From the NCBI GenBank assembly GCA_015663855.1, contig DQRJ01000060.1, forward strand, positions 1 through 9,585: a stretch of 9,585 bases of DNA, given 5' to 3'. The notes under the pieces are model-generated. The model saw only the letters and a list, made by a program, of their open reading frames with translations. It searched no databases and had not been told where the DNA came from. Position 1 is the first letter of the stretch; the number at the start of each line of letters is the position of its first letter. Below are positions 1-6,435 of this stretch, piece by piece. Made by a program: the position numbers and the translations under genes. Source of the stretch: Flavobacteriales bacterium. Its GTDB lineage: Bacteria; Bacteroidota; Bacteroidia; Flavobacteriales_D; Sanyastnellaceae.

Positions 1-712
1 CGTCGATAAATCGCTTCATTTCTGTAGCGGCGTTACAAATAAGTACGGAAATGAAATTATCCCCGTACCCTAATCCGTGTGCCAAACCGGCACCTACCGC
101 ATACACATTCTTTAGTACGGCCGCCAATTCCGCTCCGAAGACATCGTCCGACGTACTCACTTTAATGTATCTCGTCCTTAAATAGGGCGCGAAAAGTTCT
201 GCCTGATCGATATCTGGACACGCCACTGTTAAATACGACAGCCTTTCTCTCGCTACTTCCTCGGCATGACATGGGCCGCAAATTATCCCCAGCTTTTCAT
301 ACGAAAGATCGAAACGCTTATGAAGATACCTAGCCGGAATAGAATTGTATTTCGGCACCATACCCTTAATCGCGGAAAAGACGAGCTTTTCTTCGAGGCG
401 AAGGGGTGATGCGTCTTCGAAGGTTTGGTCTAAAAACATCGAGGGGATAGCCAAAATAATGATGTCACTCGAGTCAATAACCGCCTGCATATCCGTTGTT
501 AAGTTCAACTTATTCACGGGAAATTGAATGCTCTGAATGTACCTCGGATTACTCCCGAATTCTCGAATATGCTCAATCGTGTCCTCGCTCCTAACCCACC
601 AATTCAGCTCTGAAACGTTCTCGCATAACATTTTTGCAAGCGCCGTAGCCCAGCTACCGCTACCGAGCAACCCTATCCTCTGCACACTTCGCTCATTCGA
701 CTTTTCTATCAT
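1..712 (-). CDS. gpsA: NAD(P)H-dependent glycerol-3-phosphate dehydrogenase, C-terminus cut by window edge
   Basis: Reduces dihydroxyacetone phosphate to sn-glycerol-3-phosphate, the backbone precursor of phospholipids; cytoplasmic. 237 residues are visible, of about 330 usual for the family; the rest lies beyond position 1. The N-terminal Rossmann nucleotide-binding motif is IGLLGSGSWATALA at residues 13-26. Further family signatures are NPRY (55-58), SAIKG (113-117, with the conserved Lys116), GPCHAEEVA (146-154), and LAAVLKNVYAVGAGL (196-210) with the expected catalytic Lys201, followed by GYGDNF. The ATG at 712 is the only ATG between the upstream stop and the Rossmann motif, and has only weak purine-rich sequence before it. 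The gene follows the PorE-like lipoprotein gene by 27 nt in the same direction and the same reading frame, so it is probably co-transcribed with it, although its function is unrelated. No broken motif is visible in the part seen. Identification is by motif recognition and is very secure. Confidence 0.95.
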   Translation of the reverse strand, partial: MIEKSNERSVQRIGLLGSGSWATALAKMLCENVSELNWWVRSEDTIEHIREFGSNPRYIQSIQFPVNKLNLTTDMQAVIDSSDIIILAIPSMFLDQTFEDASPLRLEEKLVFSAIKGMVPKYNSIPARYLHKRFDLSYEKLGIICGPCHAEEVARERLSYLTVACPDIDQAELFAPYLRTRYIKVSTSDDVFGAELAAVLKNVYAVGAGLAHGLGYGDNFISVLICNAATEMKRFID

Positions 713-739
713 AATTGAGAAGATACCGCCATCTAATAA

Positions 740-3154
740 TTACTCTTCCATAAGGTATATTAAGAGCTCCTGCCCCACCCTTAACTTCTTCGAGCTCACT
801 CTGTTCCACGCTTTTATATCCCAAACCCGTACCCCGTATTTATCGGCTATTTTTCCAAGAATTTGACCCTCTGCAACTCTGTGGATTATTATTATCTGAT
901 CTTCAAATAGTATTTTTGCCGTTGTACGTCTGTTTTGTTGGTGCTCTTCGTCCGTACACTCTGCTATTCCACAATCGTTGAGAGGGAATTGTTCTCCTGC
1001 CCCAAAAGACACTAACCTATCCTCTGATACTCCTAAGGATTCCAGATTTTTCAAAATGGTAGTTGCTCTTTTCTGAGAAAGCGCGTCATTGAAACTTTCT
1101 GTCGCTCGCAGGTCACAGTGAGAAGTAAGTAAGACATTATAGCCAGGGTTTGATATTAAATAAGCTGCGAACCTTGCCAAACCAGGTCTGTCTTCGTCAC
1201 GTAAAACCGTCGTGTTATAGTCCCAGTGTATATCCAAATCAACTGTTTTACCTGGGCCACTATCTGCCGCCACCGCTTCAATACATGTCATATACTCACA
1301 CGAACCATCGTCTTCAGTTGCTGTCGGGTCATAGTTGCATGCGTGTCTCGAAGTGCAGCCAGGAATTTCATCCGAGTCACAAACTCCATCCTCGTCCTTA
1401 TCGTTAATACAGTTGCCATCACAATCGAACTTAACTCCCGGGTATGTACAAGAGTCGTCCGCTACTAAAGCTTTTGGTTCATAATTACATGCTACTGGGT
1501 CTTTACAACCTACTTCGATTATGAGAGGAATACGAACTATGATAGTGAATTCATTTATTGTTTGGTCTAAAGGAGCAGTAAATGGTTCTGGAATATAGCC
1601 AAACGCATTGAGACAATTCACCTGATAATTAGCTCCTCTATCTACTAAAACACTCCATTTCCCAGCATTATCCGACACGAAAGACATGTCGTCCATAGCT
1701 AACTTCCCTGGGCCATGTGCGTTTTGTGCCAAAACTGCCCCCAAATCAGGCCACGGACTGCCATCCCTATCGTGAACGACCTTGATGTTTAAAATAACTT
1801 CCGTTTCAAAACCATGAAAATGATAAAGGGCGTCTATTCCCGTTCTATCTGAAGTGAAAAACCCTCCATACCCAACCGGGTCAAGCTGTAACCCGAAGTC
1901 GTCTCTTGATGAATTTATCGGATGAGGCAATCTATCATACAATTCCGTCCAGCCTCCTGAACTTACACTTTTCGTAGCATAAACAACATCTAAGCCACCC
2001 ATAGACAAATGCCCATCACTACTGAAATATAGAGTGTCTGCATTGCGCATAGTAGGAAACGCTTCGTTTCCTGAAGAATTAACAACGTCGCCACAGTTAA
2101 CTGGCCTTCCCCACCCATTACCCTTTTTATCTACTCTCCAAATATCCATTCCTCCATAACCACCAGGTTTATTCGAAGTGAAATAAATCGAATTTCCGTT
2201 AGGCGAAATTGCGGGATGTGCAAACATATATCTCTTGTCGCAGAACGACATTCTATCTCCCGCTTGCCAAGTTTTTAAACCTGTAGAGTCCTCTTTTAAA
2301 GCTGCATTAAATAGTTGAATCGGTTTCAAAATCGTCTCTCCCGGCTCTTTGCTTAACATCTCCTTTAACGGAAGTTTGCCCTGAACATATGACATAGAAA
2401 TAACGCCCACGGAATCACCTTCTTGGTGCGCCACAAAACCATCATGCAGTTCTGTGTTTAGAGACGTCATGGGTTTTGCAAGCAGATAAATCGTCCCTTG
2501 TAATCCTGTGGTATCAACTATTTCAGCCTCCCAAAGATCGGTAAGTCTATTCCCTGTATAATTATCCAACTGCATTTCTACTCCTCGTCTTAACCTGTAT
2601 TCACGAGGCTTTTCGACGGTAAAAAATAATTTATCCCCCGATCTAAACGGAGCTGCTGCACTTACAAGTTGAGCGCCGCCTTCATCGATGCTTATTATCT
2701 CAACGGAGCGAAGTCGAAAGTTTATGCTATCCGCTTGTCTTGAATCTAGAGAACTCAACATTATTAATCTGGACTCTGATACCGTAGCATCTCTTCCCCC
2801 TTTTTCTGACATCCATAAATACATTTCTTTCGCCTCGTCATATCGCCCTAATGCAAGGAGTGTTTCCGCCTTTTCAAAAGGCATATCTCCTGGCAACCCT
2901 CCATTCGCTTCAAGCGTGTCCATCGAAGCTATCGCTTTTTCATGAGCATTTAAGCGTGTATATATCTCCGCCAATTTTTCGTGCGCTTCAAGCTTTTTAT
3001 TGCCTTTCGCAGCGCGTTCGTATTGTTGTGCCGCCGCAGTAAATTCTCCCTGATTTTCTAGGGCTTTCCCCTCCAAATAGTAATGAGAGGAGCAACCCGT
3101 TAGTAGTACCAAACCGAAAATCACTCCCCAACCGTGTGTAATTAGCTTTCTCAT
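740..3154 (-). CDS. PorE-like outer-membrane lipoprotein: TPR, PD40 propeller, Cys-rich repeats, OmpA-like domain, LysM
   Basis: Predicted periplasm-facing lipoprotein of 804 residues that should tether a T9SS-related assembly to peptidoglycan. Seen: lipobox LLTGC with Cys21 as lipidation site; TPR-like helices at about 24-115; PD40/WD40-like blades at about 305-445 (for example SNKPGGYGGMDIW 327-339 and SSDGHLSMGGLDV 378-390); a probable carboxypeptidase-regulatory-like beta domain at about 452-545; a ten-Cys region at 549-624; an OmpA C-terminal-like domain at about 637-750 with Asp681 and Arg696 spaced 15 residues apart, as in the diaminopimelate-binding pair of OmpA, plus NRR at 741-743; and a C-terminal LysM domain at about 756-802 ending LRVGQELLIY. 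Known: PorE of the T9SS combines TPR, propeller, regulatory-like and OmpA domains. The Cys-rich stretch and terminal LysM are additions to that plan. Its ATG shares one base with the stop of the PorP/SprF gene (TAATG), indicating translational coupling. It could be a paralogue dedicated to the neighbouring substrate and not the core PorE. Confidence 0.9.
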   Translation of the reverse strand: MRKLITHGWGVIFGLVLLTGCSSHYYLEGKALENQGEFTAAAQQYERAAKGNKKLEAHEKLAEIYTRLNAHEKAIASMDTLEANGGLPGDMPFEKAETLLALGRYDEAKEMYLWMSEKGGRDATVSESRLIMLSSLDSRQADSINFRLRSVEIISIDEGGAQLVSAAAPFRSGDKLFFTVEKPREYRLRRGVEMQLDNYTGNRLTDLWEAEIVDTTGLQGTIYLLAKPMTSLNTELHDGFVAHQEGDSVGVISMSYVQGKLPLKEMLSKEPGETILKPIQLFNAALKEDSTGLKTWQAGDRMSFCDKRYMFAHPAISPNGNSIYFTSNKPGGYGGMDIWRVDKKGNGWGRPVNCGDVVNSSGNEAFPTMRNADTLYFSSDGHLSMGGLDVVYATKSVSSGGWTELYDRLPHPINSSRDDFGLQLDPVGYGGFFTSDRTGIDALYHFHGFETEVILNIKVVHDRDGSPWPDLGAVLAQNAHGPGKLAMDDMSFVSDNAGKWSVLVDRGANYQVNCLNAFGYIPEPFTAPLDQTINEFTIIVRIPLIIEVGCKDPVACNYEPKALVADDSCTYPGVKFDCDGNCINDKDEDGVCDSDEIPGCTSRHACNYDPTATEDDGSCEYMTCIEAVAADSGPGKTVDLDIHWDYNTTVLRDEDRPGLARFAAYLISNPGYNVLLTSHCDLRATESFNDALSQKRATTILKNLESLGVSEDRLVSFGAGEQFPLNDCGIAECTDEEHQQNRRTTAKILFEDQIIIIHRVAEGQILGKIADKYGVRVWDIKAWNRVSSKKLRVGQELLIYLMEE
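1283..1510 (-). repeat. Cys-rich repeat segment with EF-hand-like loop inside the PorE-like protein
   Basis: Residues 549-624 of the 804-residue lipoprotein hold two copies of a GC-x-(D/S)-x-x-ACNY-(E/D)-P-x-A pattern followed by DD(G)SC-x-Y (first copy from Cys550, second from Cys600). Between them lies CDGNCINDKDEDGVCDSDE (578-596), whose D585-x-D587-x-D589-G matches a calcium-binding loop of the EF-hand/thrombospondin type 3 kind. Ten cysteines are present (550, 556, 569, 578, 582, 592, 600, 606, 619, 624), an even number consistent with disulfides in the periplasm. Repeats of this style are common in secreted Bacteroidetes proteins. Here they link the regulatory-like beta domain to the peptidoglycan-binding domain. 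Confidence 0.75.
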
Positions 3155-4104
3155 TAGAAGTAACGTGGGTTTTGGATTAATGGTGTTTCTCCGCCGAAAT
3201 TAAATCCGAGTTGGATTTCATGTGTTGACCCAAGGGCGTCTTGAAGTTCGGAGCCCATGAAGTCATAAGCATAGCCGAATCGAAGATTGTGCGGAAGCGC
3301 AATTTCTATTGACGCTACCGTTACCGACCTCGTACGATATCCTAATCCGAGCCAGACCTGAGTTCCGCCAGGCCCTTCTTCCATCAAGAGGGCATGTAAG
3401 TTTATATCTGTCGAGATCGGAGCCCCGCCCGTAGCTCGAATTAACATGCTCGGCTTAAGCTCGATTCCCCACCCCGTTTTTACTATTCCTCCCCCATAAG
3501 CATAGACGTGTCGTTTGTAGAAACGCACATCTGGCGAAGAACGAAGCACATCGTCTTTCGCGTAGTAGTTTGGTATTGAAATTCCTCCAAACCACCTTCC
3601 GTCTGTCGCGGAAAAAAACGCCCCAAAACCCAAGGTTAAAAACCCTTCTTTGATGTTTCCCGTCTCATAAACCGGATCGCCTTCGTCCCAATAAACTAGC
3701 TCGTCTATCTCGGCGGAGTACCCCACATATCCGCCTCTTAGCCCGAAGGACATTTTACCTAATCGCGTTCGAAAATGGTAGGACATATCGGCAGATATCG
3801 TCCTTTCAATTGTAACTCCTATTCTATCTGTTGTAATAATTAACCCAACCCCGACTGGAAGCTTTTTCAAAAGCCCATCCGCACAAAGCACTTGTGTCGT
3901 TGGTGCGCCCTCTACCGACCATTGATTGCGATACATCGCACTGGTTTGCACATAGTTATGCGCCCCAGCATATGCCGGATTCAATACCTCCGCATTAAAA
4001 TTATACTGGCTAGTTAAAAAATCTTGTTGAGCTTGTGACTCGAATGTAAAGAGTGCAAAACCCATCAATATCACAGCAAATAAACTGAATTTGTAATTTT
4101 TCAT
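3154..4104 (-). CDS. PorP/SprF family type IX secretion outer-membrane protein
   Basis: Predicted outer-membrane beta-barrel of 316 residues, the usual size for PorP/SprF proteins. Seen: signal peptide with hydrophobic core at about residues 8-21 and likely cleavage after Ala25 (SQA before QQ); the family N-terminal signature just after it, SQYNFNAEVLNPAYAG (32-47), then MYRNQW; alternating aromatic and glycine-rich strand segments through the body; and a C-terminal Phe (NPRYF), typical of proteins inserted by the BAM machinery. Known: SprF of Flavobacterium johnsoniae is required for surface delivery of the adhesin SprB, and members of the family are often encoded beside proteins with type B C-terminal sorting domains. 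Its ATG overlaps the stop of the upstream repeat protein gene by 4 nt (ATGA) and its stop overlaps the next start. The inferred role is therefore export or anchoring of that upstream protein. It could be one of several paralogues in the genome, so no specific symbol is given. Confidence 0.93.
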   Translation of the reverse strand: MKNYKFSLFAVILMGFALFTFESQAQQDFLTSQYNFNAEVLNPAYAGAHNYVQTSAMYRNQWSVEGAPTTQVLCADGLLKKLPVGVGLIITTDRIGVTIERTISADMSYHFRTRLGKMSFGLRGGYVGYSAEIDELVYWDEGDPVYETGNIKEGFLTLGFGAFFSATDGRWFGGISIPNYYAKDDVLRSSPDVRFYKRHVYAYGGGIVKTGWGIELKPSMLIRATGGAPISTDINLHALLMEEGPGGTQVWLGLGYRTRSVTVASIEIALPHNLRFGYAYDFMGSELQDALGSTHEIQLGFNFGGETPLIQNPRYF

Positions 4105-6329
4105 CTTCGGATATCTACATAAGTTGAAAAAGCAACCCCTTCTGCCTCAAACACCACGAAATAAGTTCCTGGCGGCAATTCCTCACCGCTCTTATTCGTC
4201 CCTTCCCATTCGTTGCGGTAATCGAACATTTCGAATACGATTTGGCCCCAACGATTAATCACTCTAAAATGAGTGTCCGGAAGCCAGCTACATTGCACCT
4301 CCTCAGGACTCGCCCCTATCGACGGCCCAATATCCAGAATCACATATGCATCGTTATAACCATCTCCATTAGGAGTCATTCCAGTAGGCATAGTAGGTGC
4401 CAAAACCGTTTCTTGTACTCTAATAAAGTGACTCGCGCTTCCTACATTCCCACATGCGTCCTCAAAATAATAAGTCCGCTCAATAACACACGCTTGCTCC
4501 AAACAATCTCCCTCAACAACTTCGTCAGAACAATCAATTATCACGACTTCACCCATACTACAATCAACAAATTCTAATTCAAGCGTCTCCCACATATCCT
4601 GGCATTCCGGCGTCTCATAGGCACATTGATAGAACATACTATCGAGCGGGGTAATCAAAATCGGTGGTACGGTATCGAGATAGTAAATGTATTGAGTCGA
4701 ATCCGCCAAGTTTCCCGCATCATCCGAAATCGTAAACGTTCTTGTAATTACCGTGTTGTTTGCACAATCTTGAAAGTCAAACTGAAGATCATAGCTGTAT
4801 ATCGATGCGTTGGGGTCACATTCGTCCGCATAAGCAACTTGATCATCAGGGTAGGCCTCTCCACAGCTTAAAACTAAATCTGAGGGGAAATCTGTAAAAA
4901 ATGGAGGGGTCGTGTCTACAATATTAACCACGGTTGAGTCTATTGAAGAGTTGCCACACACGTCCGTTGCTGTATAAACGTACATTGTAGTATACGTCCC
5001 TGAAGAAACAATGTCTGTAATAATCGTATCAACGGCAATAGAGTCACTAGTTAAGGTCGCATCACAATTATCGAACACGTTAGGTAGATCTACCGATATA
5101 GGTAGCGAGCATTCCTGAGTGAACCCTAGTACGGGAGTTAATATTGGAGCAACTGTGTCCTGGACTGTGATTATTTGGACCTGGTCAGATGTCGTGTTAT
5201 CACAAACGTCGGTCACACTATAGGTTCTTACAATGGAGTAGTTTTGAGGACACAAAATGGAGGGTACTGTTTCAAGAGTTTGGTTATACGTAAGGTCTCC
5301 TTCGCATCCATCTTCATACATGGGTAAAGCAAGTAACGCCGCCTGTAGAATGAGGTCGTCCTCGCACGAAATGGTTAAGTCCGGTAAAATGCTTGTGAAA
5401 AATGGCGCCTCAATGTCATGAACTATTATTGGGAAATCTGTAAAAGTATTATTCCCGCATCCGTCTACTGCATGCGCAACCCTTGAGAGGCGGTAATAAT
5501 TATCACATCCTAAACTTATTGACGTAATTGTTGATGTATCTGCCCATTCAACCGTATATCCTGAACACAGCTCTATCGCTGACAACACAGGCCAAACAAC
5601 ATCATCTGCGCAATTTGGTATTCCTATATCCAATAATGAAGGCGTAAACACAATCAAAGGCCCAGCTTGGTCTACAACATTTACTATGTGAAACGCCTCA
5701 GCAGTATTTCCACATCCATCAGTAATAGTAAAAGTCCAAATAAAGTCTTGAGCAGCTGGACAATCTGGATTATCAACAACTTGAAGGGTGTTGACGAGGT
5801 CGGGGGTGCCACAATTGTCTTGATATTCAAGGGGGAAAGGCTGTGCTAATAGATATTCCTCTAAATCCCACCCGAAACAATCTCTTGTAACATCGCCTGG
5901 AACACTAATAAACGTGGGCGGCTGAATATCTTCGACTTCTATTATTTGTGTGCCGCAAACAAATCCTATTCCACAACCTGTGTTATCATTAGAGTTGCCG
6001 ATATCTGCTATGAAGGTTCTCGATATTCTTTTTACTACGCCTAGATATGCCGGGTTCGAACAATTGAATTCCTCAACCACCACATCTATCGTTATGGGAA
6101 AGCTTAGTGGTGTGTTTGGGTCGCTACATAAATAAACCTCAACCCCGTCTGCGTTTTGGTAAACAAAGGCATTATCTTCTTCTTCACAACTCCAAGTAAA
6201 GTCCACGGGGACGTTTATACAGTAGTTCTGCGCTTGGGCAGAGACTGTCATTAAAAGTACTGAAACAATTGTAAAAACAATCTTCTTCAATGTGAAACTT
6301 GAAAGTTCTGCACTATTTATATGGGTCAT
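4101..6329 (-). CDS. Secreted HYR-like repeat protein with T9SS type B (gliding-motility-type) C-terminal sorting domain
   Basis: Predicted cell-surface or secreted protein of 742 residues from the ATG at 6329. Seen: signal peptide with hydrophobic core at about 17-30 and likely cleavage after Ala33 (SAQA before QN); then about seven beta-sandwich-like repeats of 80-87 residues, each ending in a D-x-x-x-P boundary (Asp134, 220, 305, 391, 472, 552) and carrying a T(D/E)xCGN-like motif plus paired cysteines, in the style of HYR/immunoglobulin-like modules; then a C-terminal domain from about 646 with TPNGDGYND (652-660), NRWGQIVFE (692-700), LPPGTYF and a terminal DIRR, which matches the gliding-motility-associated (CHU_C, type B) sorting domain. 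Known: such domains direct export by the T9SS. It heads the operon with the PorP/SprF and PorE-like genes. A TTG at 6338 would add three residues, and a TTG at 6290 would give a more classical signal peptide beginning MKKIVF. The ligand is not predictable; an adhesin is a reasonable inference. Confidence 0.9.
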   Translation of the reverse strand: MTHINSAELSSFTLKKIVFTIVSVLLMTVSAQAQNYCINVPVDFTWSCEEEDNAFVYQNADGVEVYLCSDPNTPLSFPITIDVVVEEFNCSNPAYLGVVKRISRTFIADIGNSNDNTGCGIGFVCGTQIIEVEDIQPPTFISVPGDVTRDCFGWDLEEYLLAQPFPLEYQDNCGTPDLVNTLQVVDNPDCPAAQDFIWTFTITDGCGNTAEAFHIVNVVDQAGPLIVFTPSLLDIGIPNCADDVVWPVLSAIELCSGYTVEWADTSTITSISLGCDNYYRLSRVAHAVDGCGNNTFTDFPIIVHDIEAPFFTSILPDLTISCEDDLILQAALLALPMYEDGCEGDLTYNQTLETVPSILCPQNYSIVRTYSVTDVCDNTTSDQVQIITVQDTVAPILTPVLGFTQECSLPISVDLPNVFDNCDATLTSDSIAVDTIITDIVSSGTYTTMYVYTATDVCGNSSIDSTVVNIVDTTPPFFTDFPSDLVLSCGEAYPDDQVAYADECDPNASIYSYDLQFDFQDCANNTVITRTFTISDDAGNLADSTQYIYYLDTVPPILITPLDSMFYQCAYETPECQDMWETLELEFVDCSMGEVVIIDCSDEVVEGDCLEQACVIERTYYFEDACGNVGSASHFIRVQETVLAPTMPTGMTPNGDGYNDAYVILDIGPSIGASPEEVQCSWLPDTHFRVINRWGQIVFEMFDYRNEWEGTNKSGEELPPGTYFVVFEAEGVAFSTYVDIRR
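4401..6227 (-). repeat. About seven diverged HYR-like protein repeats
   Basis: Within the secreted protein the recurring unit is roughly: P-x-(D/L)-(L/V)-x-x-x-C, an acidic or polar stretch, a second Cys pair, a strand ending (R)T(Y/F)-x-(V/I)-(T/S)-D-x-CGN, then a strand and a D-x-x-(P/A)-P boundary. Boundary aspartates are 80-86 residues apart. The repeats are diverged in protein sequence and no long identical DNA stretch is apparent, so this is an old tandem duplication. The first unit is the most degenerate. Unit 4 has DVCDN and unit 6 has DDAGN where the others have CGN. Confidence 0.75.
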
Positions 6330-6348
6330 TTTGGTCAATTCTTTGTTT

Positions 6349-6356
6349 GCAAGATA
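6349..6356 (-). promoter_or_regulatory. Weak candidate -7 element for the secretion operon
   Basis: Read on the minus strand this is TATCTTGC, an imperfect match to the Bacteroidetes -7 consensus TAnnTTTG, with a TTG 17 nt upstream as a possible -33 element. It would place transcription start about 10-15 nt before the ATG at 6329. AT-rich sequence makes chance matches likely, so this is only the best candidate in the short divergent region. Confidence 0.25.
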
Positions 6357-6384
6357 TGATAAACAGAAACATTCAATTTATGGG

Positions 6385-6392
6385 TAACTTTG
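6385..6392 (+). promoter_or_regulatory. Candidate Bacteroidetes -7 promoter element for glyS-pgk
   Basis: TAACTTTG is an exact match to TAnnTTTG, the -7 consensus used by the primary sigma factor of Bacteroidetes. It lies 43 nt before the glyS ATG and points toward it. No TTTG is found at the expected position about 19 nt upstream, so the -33 part is weak or absent. Transcription would begin near 6397-6399, giving a leader of about 38 nt. Confidence 0.55.
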
Positions 6393-6395
6393 CGT

Positions 6396-6407
6396 CGCGC
6401 TAGCGCG
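6396..6407. promoter_or_regulatory. Perfect 12-bp GC-rich palindrome at the predicted glyS transcription start
   Basis: CGCGCTAGCGCG is its own reverse complement and is pure GC except for the central TA, while the surrounding intergenic DNA is AT-rich. It begins 3 nt after the -7 element and ends 28 nt before the glyS ATG. It could be a repressor-binding site over the start point, or form a short leader hairpin (four GC pairs, CTAG loop). No second copy was noticed in the window. Function is unknown. Confidence 0.45.
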
Positions 6408-6435
6408 CAATTATTAATCGCAGAAAGACTCCATA

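Noticed and set aside
713..742. Possible read-through fusion of the PorE-like protein and GpsA, which share a reading frame
   Set aside because: A TAA stop and a proper ATG separate them, and one product is exported while the other is a cytoplasmic enzyme, so a fusion makes no biological sense.
537..866. Plus-strand open frame of 109 codons across the gpsA/lipoprotein junction
   Set aside because: It is antisense to gpsA and the end of the lipoprotein gene, both of which have clear family motifs; the translated product has no recognisable domain and no promoter in front.
6339..6435. T-box or other riboswitch ahead of glyS
   Set aside because: The predicted leader is under 45 nt and lacks specifier, antiterminator and terminator elements; T-boxes are also not expected in this phylum.
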